A stretch of 13,017 bases of DNA from Candidatus Tectimicrobiota bacterium (GCA_016193065.1 JACPSX010000149.1:1690-14706), one strand, 5' to 3'. Shown: positions 1-7,082, numbered from the stretch's first letter. Notes: generated from the sequence alone by a model not told the origin. Made by a program: numbers and translations.

Positions 1-15
1 ACCCTCTGACATGAT

Positions 16-1665
16 TTACCTCTGGTCCATCAGTTCAAGCCCGAAGCGGATGGGGATGCCGAAATTAGAGCCCGTGAAACTCACCAGCACGGCATGATTG
101 ATCCCTATGACTTTCCCCCTGGTATTCACGATGGGGCTACCGCTCCCGCCAGAGGTGGTAAGGGCATCATAGGTTAACTGGTGAGGTCGTACATCGGAGA
201 CGTGACCCCAGGTAGCCAAAGGTCGAATCAATCCCTGCTGGGATAGCTCATTGATAATCTCATTCACCCGGCTGCCTTGAGTTTCAATCATCTTCCTAAG
301 AGTGGCGGGATCGACCCTAGCCAGCAGCGCTTCTACCCCAGTCGGATAACCGATCAAAATAACCGGCCTTCCTACAATTGCTGCCCCCGGACTGCTGTCC
401 AGATTGAGGACGGGAAGCTTCACTCCTTTTTGGTCGAAGCGGAGAAGGGCGACATCGGCTTTGTCGGAGAGCCGGTGGGTGCGCAATGGGAAAGGTTCTT
501 TAATCCCTGGAAAGAAGGCTCTGGAGAGAATGCTCACCGGACGAAAACCAGAATCTATAAAAGGCTTTGCTCCTTGGTCTTCCCACCAAGGCTCAGCCAC
601 ATGGCGGTTGGTTAAAATTTCACCAGCCCTGACCAAAAAGCCCGTCCCACTGGAACGAATAGAGACTATCGGGCCCTTCCCCTCAACAGAGACCGGCGCC
701 TCTCCTGCGGCATCCCGTACGGGTTCCCCCGAGGAATCAACCCTGGAAAAACGGATTCTGCGCCCTGCTTGATCTTCAAAGGTATAAACCACCTCGAGGA
801 AGGCCACACCCCCCATATCCCTCTGGATCACGCTTTCCCCGGCCTTTTCTTCTCTTTCAAGATCATGAATTTTCCGAGTGGCAACGCTAAGTTGCGATTC
901 CAAATCTCTAATTCTCGCGTCCCCTTGTTCTGCAAGGTCAGTGGAGTCCTTGAGTTGGGTCTCCAGGCGGTCCCGCTCTTGGCGCAACCGAGTAAGGGCC
1001 GCCTCGGTCTCTGTGCGGTAGTGGGTCAATTGCTCCCTGGCTTCTAGAAGGCGTTTTTCCAACTCTTTTTGCGACAGGCGATCCGATTGCATCTCCCCGG
1101 AAAGGCGAAGTAAAGATTTCTCGTAATGAAGTCGGTCTACATAGGACTTGTACAGAAATAGGGGAGATCCGACAATGGAAGCGATCATCAGAAATAAGAT
1201 CGAAAAAACCGAGACCCGAACCTTCCAGGAGGCTTCTCGATAGACCTCTTGCAACATCGTTTTGAAGAATGAAGGAAAGGCCACGAGTCTATTCTTTCCG
1301 CCCAATATGGTGCGGTCAAAACAATCCGCACAGATATCCCGGAAAGGCTTGCAGGGCTGATCTTCAGGACGAATCCTGAAGCGGACCTTGGGTCCGCCCT
1401 CGCCAAACTCGATAATATCCCCATCCTGCAGGATGATTTCAGGAGCCATCCGATTATTGACAAAGGTCCCCCGTCCCTTGTCAGAAAGGCTATATTCACA
1501 GTTCTCAAAGCGGATCTCGGCATGAAGTGCAGCTACGAGAGGATCTCTCTGGAGATCAAAACGGAAATCACATTCCTCCCCTGACCCGATCTTAATGTGC
1601 TCCTCGCCCCGGGTTTCAACCGTTCCTCTTTTGCTGCCGGAGAGATGGATAAAGGTGGCGGCCAT
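16..1665 (-). CDS. FHA domain / transmembrane / coiled-coil / trypsin-like serine protease fusion
   Basis: Predicted 550-residue inner-membrane protein. Residues about 4-100 form an FHA domain (IKIGSGEECDF near 25-35, H48 in the ALHAEI segment, two Asn near 70-71), normally a phosphothreonine reader and here cytoplasmic. A short Cys-bearing linker (C105, C112, C115) leads to one membrane helix (about 151-171) and a charged coiled coil (about 180-275). The rest is a chymotrypsin-fold protease of HtrA type: H355 in TNRHVAEP, D404 in KADVALLRF and S508 in GGSGSPIVN make a complete triad. The C-terminus has no visible PDZ domain. The start at 1665 is chosen because GGAGGA precedes it and the FHA begins there; the frame stays open upstream to 1803. 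It lies 144 bases after the orphan anti-sigma gene on the same strand. Family membership is clear; substrate and FHA ligand are unknown. Confidence 0.85.
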   Translation of the reverse strand: MAATFIHLSGSKRGTVETRGEEHIKIGSGEECDFRFDLQRDPLVAALHAEIRFENCEYSLSDKGRGTFVNNRMAPEIILQDGDIIEFGEGGPKVRFRIRPEDQPCKPFRDICADCFDRTILGGKNRLVAFPSFFKTMLQEVYREASWKVRVSVFSILFLMIASIVGSPLFLYKSYVDRLHYEKSLLRLSGEMQSDRLSQKELEKRLLEAREQLTHYRTETEAALTRLRQERDRLETQLKDSTDLAEQGDARIRDLESQLSVATRKIHDLEREEKAGESVIQRDMGGVAFLEVVYTFEDQAGRRIRFSRVDSSGEPVRDAAGEAPVSVEGKGPIVSIRSSGTGFLVRAGEILTNRHVAEPWWEDQGAKPFIDSGFRPVSILSRAFFPGIKEPFPLRTHRLSDKADVALLRFDQKGVKLPVLNLDSSPGAAIVGRPVILIGYPTGVEALLARVDPATLRKMIETQGSRVNEIINELSQQGLIRPLATWGHVSDVRPHQLTYDALTTSGGSGSPIVNTRGKVIGINHAVLVSFTGSNFGIPIRFGLELMDQR

Positions 1666-1809
1666 TGTCTGATCATCCTCCGAGTATGAGTCTCCCGACC
1701 CTCTAGCCAGCCCCGTTTGCCTCTTGTCTATTGAGATGAAAGCCGCCCGAGAAGGATTCAGAGAGATTCCTTCAACCCGGTCAGGATGAGGGAAATAGCA
1801 CAAGCCCGC
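1666..1809 (-). promoter_or_regulatory. Leader of the FHA-protease gene, duplicated copy of 2585-2738
   Basis: This intergenic leader aligns with the leader of the repeat protein gene at 2585-2738. Read on the minus strand both contain CTGAATCCTTC, then TTTCATCT, then CAAGA at the same spacing; a 42-base stretch is about three-quarters identical by eye. A shared promoter is inferred; no clear -35/-10 pair is assigned. Confidence 0.4.
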
Positions 1810-2118
1810 TCAAAGTGGGGGGTAGCGCTCCCACATCTTCTCGTTCAGAAAGCGCTTCAGCCGCAGGCGGATCTCGGAGGGCATGCTGTCGCAGGAAATC
1901 TCCCGGCTTAAGTCAATCGTCTGCCGGTAGGTCCTCATCATCGCGAAACAGTTTGGGCAATCCGTAAAATGAGAATCGAGTCGGGCGCGATCCCCGCCAA
2001 GCATGGTTCCGTCCACGTAGTCGATGAGCAGCCGCGTAAGAGCCTCGCAAGAAATCCCCCTGGTCGCCAGAAGCCAGCAGCCTAAGCTGCTCCACAATTT
2101 TCTAAACAGGCTAAACAT
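1810..2118 (-). CDS. Orphan zinc-binding anti-sigma factor (zf-HC2 type)
   Basis: Predicted 102-residue soluble protein. H50, C54 and C57 in HFTDCPNC, with C24 upstream, form the HxxxCxxC zinc motif of ZAS-type anti-sigma factors, which bind an ECF sigma factor and hold it inactive. No membrane helix is present, so it should act in the cytoplasm. I count 14 differences from the anti-sigma at 2739-3047 over 102 positions, so the two are recent paralogues. Unlike its paralogues it has no sigma gene upstream; a terminator (2213-2244) and a short sigma relic (2119-2193) are there instead. The ATG at 2118 is chosen because AGGAG lies 9-10 bases upstream and it aligns with the paralogues. It could sequester the sigma factors of the other modules; that is inference. 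Confidence 0.8.
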   Translation of the reverse strand: MFSLFRKLWSSLGCWLLATRGISCEALTRLLIDYVDGTMLGGDRARLDSHFTDCPNCFAMMRTYRQTIDLSREISCDSMPSEIRLRLKRFLNEKMWERYPPL

Positions 2119-2193
2119 CGCCGCCCACTCCTGCTTCGTTTCTTTTGGATAGCCCGGACCGGCCGGATACTGAGAACGGAGTCCGGCTCCCGC
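2119..2193 (-). pseudogene. Relic of the 3' end of a lost ECF sigma gene
   Basis: Read on the minus strand, about 22 bases (CTCAGTATCCGGCCGGTCCG and on) match the sigma gene at 7620-8246 just before its stop with about 3 differences, in the same position relative to the anti-sigma start. In the intact gene this encodes the tail after NLSQYLTGAG. The rest of the sigma gene is gone, replaced by the terminator at 2213-2244. This is DNA-level homology seen by eye over a short stretch. Confidence 0.5.
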
Positions 2194-2212
2194 AACGTGT
2201 GAATCTTCTGCG

Positions 2213-2244
2213 AAGAAGAAAAAAGGGGGCCCCGAAGGGCCCCC
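2213..2244 (-). terminator. Rho-independent terminator after the repeat-protein gene
   Basis: On the minus strand an 8-base perfect stem GGGGGCCC / GGGCCCCC (plus-strand arms 2225-2232 and 2237-2244) closes a TTCG tetraloop and is followed directly by TTTTTTCTTCTT. It lies 13 bases past the stop of the gene at 2258-2584 and should end that transcript before the orphan anti-sigma gene. Confidence 0.9.
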
Positions 2245-2257
2245 CGGAGATTGGCAG

Positions 2258-2584
2258 CTAGCTGATCTCCCGATCCAGACTCTCCTGAGCAATGCTTCCC
2301 GGAGCCCGATCCACTAGCTCGGGCAGCGCGCTACCCGAAACCACGGCGGGCACCGCCGGAGAATTGATCTCCCGATCCAGACTTGCCTGCGCGATGCTGC
2401 CCGGGCCTCGGTTCTGCCGATCCCATACCTCGCTTGCGGGCACGGTGGCGGAAACCGCCGGGGAGTTGATCTCCCGATCCAGACTCGCCTGGGCGATGCT
2501 TCCAAACTCTGCCCAGGCACTGGCAGACCCAAGAACCAGGACCGCCGCAACCGTCAAACCCATCAGACTTTTTCCTGCCTTCAT
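2258..2584 (-). CDS. Small exported protein with 34-residue tandem repeats
   Basis: I do not recognise this 108-residue protein. It starts with a Sec signal peptide (MKAGKSLMGL, a hydrophobic stretch, then ASAWA with likely cleavage after residue 25). The mature part is almost only repeats: GSIAQASLDREINSPAV begins at residues 28 and 62, exactly 34 apart, and a third, shorter copy GSIAQESLDREIS begins at 96 and ends the protein. The linkers between cores are Pro/Ala/Val-rich and less conserved. The ATG at 2584 is chosen for the AGGAGG six bases upstream. It lies 154 bases downstream of the anti-sigma gene at 2739-3047 and ends in a strong terminator, so it may be transcribed alone or with that pair. 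A periplasmic role, perhaps as signal or target of the sigma system, is inference; no catalytic motif is visible. Confidence 0.7.
   Translation of the reverse strand: MKAGKSLMGLTVAAVLVLGSASAWAEFGSIAQASLDREINSPAVSATVPASEVWDRQNRGPGSIAQASLDREINSPAVPAVVSGSALPELVDRAPGSIAQESLDREIS
2261..2503 (-). repeat. Coding tandem repeat, 102-base period, two full units plus a partial one
   Basis: Units cover 2402-2503, 2300-2401 and 2261-2299. The plus-strand core TGATCTCCCGATCCAGACT occurs identically in all three, and conservation falls in the linkers. The DNA similarity suggests recent unit duplication within the gene. Confidence 0.85.
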
Positions 2585-2738
2585 GACCTTCCTCCTAGTT
2601 AATCTGTTTGTTGAGTCTCGCTCTCCCGGCTCTATCGCCAGGTTCACTTACTTCTTGCCTACTAAGATGAAAAAGATCCGGGAAGGATTCAGGAATTTTG
2701 CAGATGGGTCGGGATGACGGAACAGAAGAAGGACCAGA
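2585..2738 (-). promoter_or_regulatory. Leader of the repeat-protein gene, duplicated copy of 1666-1809
   Basis: Intergenic stretch between the anti-sigma stop and the repeat-protein start. It shares the CTGAATCCTTC ... TTTCATCT ... CAAGA block (minus strand) with the leader of the FHA-protease gene. This suggests that a block of anti-sigma gene plus leader was duplicated. The promoter itself is not resolved. Confidence 0.4.
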
Positions 2739-3047
2739 TTAAAGAGGGGGGTAGCGCTCCCACATCTTCTCGTTCAGGAAGCGTTTCAGGCGCAGGCGGA
2801 CCTCGGAAGGCATGCAATCACTGGAAATTCCCCGGCTTAAGTCGATCGTTTGCCGGTAGGTCCTCATCATCGCGAAACAGTTGGGGCAATCCGTGAAATG
2901 AGAATCGAGTCGGACGCGGTCCCCAGCCGGCATGGTTCCGTCCACATACTCGATGAGCAGCCGCGTAAGCTCCTCGCAACGAATCCCCCTGGCCGCTAAA
3001 AACCACCAGCCCAGGCTGCTCCACAATTTTCTAAACAGGCTAAACAC
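2739..3047 (-). CDS. Zinc-binding anti-sigma factor paired with the frameshifted sigma gene
   Basis: Predicted 102-residue soluble ZAS/zf-HC2 protein with C24, H50, C54 and C57 as probable zinc ligands. The GTG start at 3047 overlaps the end of the sigma reading frame (stop at 3040) by 8 bases, a typical translational coupling; GGGAGG sits just upstream, and the start aligns with VF/MF in the two paralogues. It is intact, although the sigma gene it follows carries a frameshift, so it may have no full-length partner from its own operon. About 86% identical to the orphan at 1810-2118 by my count, and more distant from the one at 7318-7614. The family call is firm; the partner is inferred from position. 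Confidence 0.85.
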   Translation of the reverse strand: MFSLFRKLWSSLGWWFLAARGIRCEELTRLLIEYVDGTMPAGDRVRLDSHFTDCPNCFAMMRTYRQTIDLSRGISSDCMPSEVRLRLKRFLNEKMWERYPPL

Positions 3048-3667
3048 CGCCTCCCTCTCCTGTTTCGGGCTGCCGGTTGCCCGCATCGGTCAGATACCGG
3101 GAGAGGTTCTCCCGTACAAACAGACGCGCCCGATGCAGCCGGGACTTTACCGCAGCTACCGACAGACCGCAAATTTGTCCCACCTCCTCGTTGCTCAGAC
3201 CATCGACATCTTTCAGGAGCAGGACTTCCCGATACTCGCCGGGGAGCTTTTGAATGGCCGCATCCAGGTGCCTGGCCAGTTCCTTGCTCAAAGCCCCGCC
3301 TTCCACCCGGTCCGTCCAGTCCTCCACGGGTCCCGAACCGGGGCATGTAATCGTCCAGGGAAACCGTGGCTTCTTGTTCCTTCTTGCGCCCCCGGAGCTT
3401 CAGGTAGCAGAGATTTTTGGCGGTGGTGAAAACCCATGGCAGGAAAGAGCCCGGTTCCCTCAGCGTGCCAATCTTCTCCAAAATGGTAACAAAGACCTCC
3501 TGGAGTACCTCCTCGGCGTCGGCGCTGTCGCCCGTCATTTTCAGCGCGTAGTAGTAGAGCTTCTCCTGGCACTGCTCCAGGATAGACTCTAGCGCCGTCT
3601 TATCCCCGGATTGGAGTCGCTTGACAGCCTCGGCGAGGGTCGCACTAACCTGCATATCCTTGACCAT
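3040..3667 (-). pseudogene. ECF-type RNA polymerase sigma factor, frameshifted between sigma-2 and sigma-4
   Basis: Residues from MVKDMQ through DYMPRF encode a good sigma-2 region (ALKMTGDSADAEEVLQEVF, GSFLPWVFTTAKNL). The reading then leaves frame: against the paralogue at 7620-8246 there are 5 bases (3330-3334) where the intact gene has 19, a 14-base deletion. The sigma-4 region (LPGEYREVLLLKDVDGLSN, then the VAAVKSRLHRAR helix) follows in another frame and ends at 3040. The sigma-2 frame stays open to 2996, so a chimeric product of about 223 residues is possible. A GTG at 3327 could start a separate sigma-4 polypeptide, but I see no strong ribosome site. The start at 3667 aligns with the paralogue. 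Most likely inactive; an assembly error is the main alternative. Confidence 0.75.
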
Positions 3668-3723
3668 GGGTCCCAAATTCCCCGGTTTTTAACGTATCCT
3701 GGAGTTAGCTGCCCTAAAAGCAC

Positions 3724-3749
3724 AACATCGGGACTGGCCTCCCGGTTCC
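3724..3749 (-). promoter_or_regulatory. Candidate ECF-type promoter of the frameshifted sigma gene
   Basis: On the minus strand GGAAC (3745-3749) is followed 18 bases later by GTT (3724-3726), 57 bases before the start codon. The same pair with the same 18-base spacing precedes the paralogous sigma gene (8303-8328). GGAAC is the usual -35 of many ECF promoters, which suggests autoregulation. No transcript evidence. Confidence 0.4.
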
Positions 3750-3813
3750 CCCGACCGCTCCGTATTCTCAACTCTCTCTAATAAAAACTTTTATCCTGGA
3801 AAATCTTCTAGGA

Positions 3814-3846
3814 ATGTAACCTTCCCTACAGTGCAGCTCAATTTGG
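3814..3846 (+). promoter_or_regulatory. Operator-like element shared with 11777-11809
   Basis: TGTAACCTTCCCTACAGTGCAG here matches TGTAAGCTTGCCTACAATGCAG upstream of the histidine kinase at 19 of 22 positions. The core TGTA-N8-TACA is an inverted repeat. It ends about 50 bases before the DUF3179 start codon. It could be a regulator-binding site; which regulator is unknown. Confidence 0.4.
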
Positions 3847-3893
3847 GGCTCTAATGTGTTAATTACCGGCTCACGATTCGAGGAGAACGCAGG

Positions 3894-5030
3894 ATGAAAC
3901 GGCCGAATCCCCTTCTCCTTTTTGCCCTTGTCCTCTACCTTTCCGGACTCCCCTTTGCCCTCCGCAGCGATGGCGCGGACGGCGCAAAGTTATGGACGGG
4001 GGATGCCCCCTGGAAGACCGATTTTCGCCGCCATTCGGTTCCCCTGGAGGAGATCATCTCGGGCGGCCCTCCCCGCGACGGGATCCCCTCCATTGACCGC
4101 CCCCTTTTTGTTTCTCCCGAAGCAGCGGCATCCTGGCTTTCCGGCGCGGAGCCCGTGATCCGCCTGGAAGTGGGACGGGAGGCAAAAGCTTATCCACTCC
4201 AGATTCTTATGTGGCACGAGATTGTGAACGACGCCATTGCAAGGACACCGGTTGCTGTGACCTTTTGTCCGTTGTGCAACTCTGCCTATGTGTTTGACCG
4301 CCGCCTGGAAGGAATGATCCTGGAATTTGGCACCACGGGGCGGCTACGGCACAGCGATCTCATCATGTACGATCGGCAGACCGAGTCCTGGTGGCAGCAG
4401 ATGACCGGCGACGCGATTGTGGGGAAACTGACGGGGAAGAGGCTCGCTACCCTGCCGGCCAGCATGATCTCTTTTGCAGACTTTCGAGCGGCCCATCCGG
4501 ATGGAAAAGTCCTGTCTCGAAAAACGGGCTTCCGGCGATCCTACGGGCAAAATCCCTACGTCGGCTACGACCGGATCGACCAGCCACCCTTCCTCTTTCA
4601 GGGAAAGATCGACAATCGCCTTCCACCCATGGAACGGGTGGTCACCGTGAGCGTCGGGACAACCCACAAGGCGTATCCCTATTCAGTCCTCTCCCGCAAG
4701 AAGGTCGTGGCGGATGAGGTGAATGGAAAAAGGATTGTGGTTTTTTACCTGGAGGGAATGGTCTCCGCCCTTGACGGTCCTGCAATCGCCGAGTCTCGGA
4801 AGGTTGGAGCCAGCAGCGTGTTCGAGGACTCCATAGGTGGACGACGCCTCTCCTTTGTCGAAGAAGGAGGCTTCTTCAAGGACCGGGAGACAAAGAGCAC
4901 CTGGAACATCCTGGGACAGGCGTTGGCGGGGCCGCTGAAAGGGCGAGCCCTGACGCCCGTCATTCATGGAGACACATTCGCCTTTGCGTGGTTTGCCTTC
5001 AGGCCTGGTACCCTGCTCTACAATCCCTAG
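3894..5030 (+). CDS. Exported DUF3179 family protein, copy 1
   Basis: Predicted 378-residue protein with an N-terminal signal peptide (MKRPNPLLLF followed by a hydrophobic stretch to about residue 25). The rest fits DUF3179, a family of unknown function: VPLEEIISGGPPRDGIPSID near 49-68, AYPLQILMWHEIVND near 99-113, FCPLCNSAYVFDR near 124-136 with C125 and C128, then LIMYDRQTESWW near 156-167 and NPYVGYD near 220-226. The invariant-looking H108 and CPLC pair could bind a metal or form a disulfide; that is inference. AGGAG lies eight bases before the ATG. It is divergent from the broken sigma gene and followed 279 bases later by a close paralogue. The operator-like element at 3814-3846 may control it. 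Confidence 0.85.
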   Translation: MKRPNPLLLFALVLYLSGLPFALRSDGADGAKLWTGDAPWKTDFRRHSVPLEEIISGGPPRDGIPSIDRPLFVSPEAAASWLSGAEPVIRLEVGREAKAYPLQILMWHEIVNDAIARTPVAVTFCPLCNSAYVFDRRLEGMILEFGTTGRLRHSDLIMYDRQTESWWQQMTGDAIVGKLTGKRLATLPASMISFADFRAAHPDGKVLSRKTGFRRSYGQNPYVGYDRIDQPPFLFQGKIDNRLPPMERVVTVSVGTTHKAYPYSVLSRKKVVADEVNGKRIVVFYLEGMVSALDGPAIAESRKVGASSVFEDSIGGRRLSFVEEGGFFKDRETKSTWNILGQALAGPLKGRALTPVIHGDTFAFAWFAFRPGTLLYNP

Positions 5031-5309
5031 CCAGGTTGCTTAGCAGAAGGGCAAAGGAAGTCAGTCGCTGACTTCTTGAAGAGCATCCGAAAAAGACATG
5101 GAACGACAGGTTGCGCAAAAATGGCTCGTATGCTACGCGGTCAGGAGCAAAATGTGTGACCTAAAAGTACTTCAGGCGCCGGCGGAGCGGCGAACCCCAA
5201 AGATCGCTCGTGTTCTTTCGAGGGTGAGAATGTGGTGAGATGGCCCTAATGGATCGGCAACTTGTCGGTCCGTGTGTTCTGGGGACCATTCACAAGAGGA
5301 GGGAATTCC
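5031..5309 (+). other. Intergenic region between the two DUF3179 genes, with one hairpin
   Basis: A perfect 8-base stem GAAGTCAG / CTGACTTC with a TCG loop sits at 5057-5075, 27 bases after the first stop. Only TT follows, so it is at best a weak terminator. The same stem with a compensated base pair appears at 11635-11656. I see no clear promoter or convincing small gene in the remainder. Confidence 0.5.
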
Positions 5310-6530
5310 ATGAGACTTATCGGTCCGATTATCACAGTACTGGCGACCGGTGTGCTCGGACTGGTCGTGGCAGTGACTGCAGGCCCCCTTCCGACCCACA
5401 ATCCCTGCGGAGCAGCGAATCCATGCGCTTCCCAGCAGATCACCAATCCTTGTGCGGCAACAAATCCCTGCGCGGCCCAGGGCCCATCGTCCATCGTCGA
5501 GGAGGTCCCCTGGAAGACCGATTTCAGTCGGCACTCGGTTCCACTGGAGGAGATCACCTCAGGTGGCCAACCCCGAGATGGCATCCCCTCCATTGACCAC
5601 CCCCGCTTTGTAACTCCACAAGAGGCAGTGTCCTGGCTTGCAGGCGTGGAGCCCGTAATCAGCCTGAAAGTGGGGGGAGAGGCAAAAGCCTATCCTATGC
5701 AGATCCTCACGTGGCACGAAATCGTCAACGATACAATTGCCGGGATACCTGTAGCCGTGACCTTCTGTCCCTTGTGCAACGCCGCCTATGTGTTTGACCG
5801 GCGTCTGGACGGGCTCACGCTAGAATTCAGCACCTCAGGGTTTCTGCGCCGCAGCACCCTGATCATGTACGACCGACAGACCGAATCCTGGTGGCAACAA
5901 TTTATCGGCAACGCCGTTGCCGGAAAGCTTATGGGGAAGCAACTGTCCCATCTTCCTGCCAGCATCATTTCCTTTGAAGACTTCCGTGCTGCCCATCCCG
6001 GAGGCAAAGTACTGTCTCGGGAAACAGGATACGAAAGACCCTACGGGCGGAATCCTTACGTCGGCTACGACCGAATTGACCAGCCTCCATTTCTCTTCAA
6101 GGGGAAGATCGACGACCGTCTTCCCCCAATGGAACGAGTGGTCACCGTCAACCTTGGTGAGATCCACAAAGCTTACCCACATTCGATTCTTTCCAAGAAG
6201 AAAGTCGTGACAGAAGAGCTGGCTGGTAAACAGATCGTGATCTTTTACCGGAAGGGAACTGCATCGCCTCTTGATGGACCCAAGATCTCTGAGTCGCGAA
6301 GGATTGGATCCACCGGTGTCTTCGAGAGTCACCTGGGCGGGCGTCGCCTCACTTTTGTCGCAGAAAGAGATTCCTTCAAAGACAGGGAAACAAAAAGCAC
6401 CTGGAATATTCTGGGACAAGCAGTCGCGGGTCCACTGAAGGGACAGGCCCTGTCGCCTGTTGTTCACGCCAACCTCTTCGCCTTTGCCTGGTTTGCCTTC
6501 AGGCCCAATACGCTTATATACAATCCTTAG
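5310..6530 (+). CDS. Exported DUF3179 family protein, copy 2, with NPC-repeat segment
   Basis: Predicted 406-residue paralogue of the preceding gene, collinear with it from the PWKTDF segment (residue 67 here, 39 there) to the shared end YNP. The CPLC pair is at C153/C156 and the WHEIVND segment is kept. A signal peptide spans about residues 1-25. The extra 28 residues sit near the N-terminus and contain four NPC units (C33, C39, C48, C54). AGGAGG seven bases before the ATG at 5310 fixes the start; the frame is open upstream to 5262. The two genes must be a tandem duplication, later diverged. Function is unknown; the NPC segment may bind metal, form disulfides or act as a spacer (inference). 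Confidence 0.85.
   Translation: MRLIGPIITVLATGVLGLVVAVTAGPLPTHNPCGAANPCASQQITNPCAATNPCAAQGPSSIVEEVPWKTDFSRHSVPLEEITSGGQPRDGIPSIDHPRFVTPQEAVSWLAGVEPVISLKVGGEAKAYPMQILTWHEIVNDTIAGIPVAVTFCPLCNAAYVFDRRLDGLTLEFSTSGFLRRSTLIMYDRQTESWWQQFIGNAVAGKLMGKQLSHLPASIISFEDFRAAHPGGKVLSRETGYERPYGRNPYVGYDRIDQPPFLFKGKIDDRLPPMERVVTVNLGEIHKAYPHSILSKKKVVTEELAGKQIVIFYRKGTASPLDGPKISESRRIGSTGVFESHLGGRRLTFVAERDSFKDRETKSTWNILGQAVAGPLKGQALSPVVHANLFAFAWFAFRPNTLIYNP
5400..5471 (+). repeat. NPC repeat segment (four units)
   Basis: The codons for NPCGAA, NPCASQ, NPCAAT and NPCAAQ form an irregular coding repeat just after the signal peptide of the second DUF3179 protein. The first copy of the gene lacks it. Confidence 0.8.
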
Positions 6531-6593
6531 CCGGATTGTTCAGCCAACCACGGGAGGATAGAGGAAATCACTTGATAACTTCCATCGAAACGG

Positions 6594-7082
6594 TTACCCC
6601 CCGTAATTTAGGTTGTGTTCACGCATGAGAATCGTTTCGTCCTGCCGCCGCATACCGGCTCCCAGCACTTCTCCCACAAAGAGCGTGTGGTCGCCTTTGG
6701 CGACCTCGCCAACAATTTTACACTCCCACCATGCCGGTGCGTTCAGCAGCAGCGGGCAGCCCGTTGCCGGACCGGGTTCGAAATGCTCCCCGCCGATCGA
6801 ATCTCCCTGCCGCTGATGCGACTTAAAAAAGTTGAATGCCATGTCCCGCTGCTCCCTGCCGATGACGTTCATTGCAAAAACACCGGTATCTTTGATATGA
6901 CGGTGGACACCCGAGTCGACCTTCACGCCAATCGCGACGAGAGGCGGTTTAAAGGAAGTTTGCGTGATCCAGTTGACAGTAGCCGCACCAACGTCCCGGT
7001 CGTCCTTACTCCTGGTTGTGAGGACGAACATTCCGTACGGGATCATGCGGAGCGCCGTCTTTTTGGCGTTTTCATCGAGCAT
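6594..7082 (-). CDS. Flavin reductase-like, FMN-binding split-barrel protein
   Basis: Predicted 162-residue cytoplasmic protein of the flavin reductase (DIM6/NTAB, FMN-binding split barrel) family. Support comes from IPYGMFVLTTR near residues 13-23, the GAATVNWITQTSFKPPL segment near 32-48 that usually contacts FMN, HRHIKDTGVFAMNVIG near 60-75 and the C-terminal FVGEV strand near 135. The length is normal for the family. Members reduce flavins with NAD(P)H or carry FMN in other oxidoreductases; the exact substrate cannot be read here. AGGGGG seven bases before the ATG supports the start. It converges with the second DUF3179 gene across 63 bases and lies 235 bases downstream of the intact anti-sigma gene, so it probably has its own promoter. 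Confidence 0.85.
   Translation of the reverse strand: MLDENAKKTALRMIPYGMFVLTTRSKDDRDVGAATVNWITQTSFKPPLVAIGVKVDSGVHRHIKDTGVFAMNVIGREQRDMAFNFFKSHQRQGDSIGGEHFEPGPATGCPLLLNAPAWWECKIVGEVAKGDHTLFVGEVLGAGMRRQDETILMREHNLNYGG

Noticed and set aside
2258-2503. CRISPR-like regular repeats
   Set aside because: The 102-base period equals 34 codons and the repeat is in frame within an exported protein.
2996-3676. 226-codon frame as a complete sigma factor
   Set aside because: After DYMPRF it no longer resembles a sigma factor; the sigma-4 region continues in a different frame ending at 3040.
3722-3780. Sigma-70 boxes nearer to the sigma starts (for example TTTTAG or TTGTAG with TACGTT or TATGCT)
   Set aside because: Matches are weaker and less consistent between the two paralogues than the GGAAC-N18-GTT arrangement.
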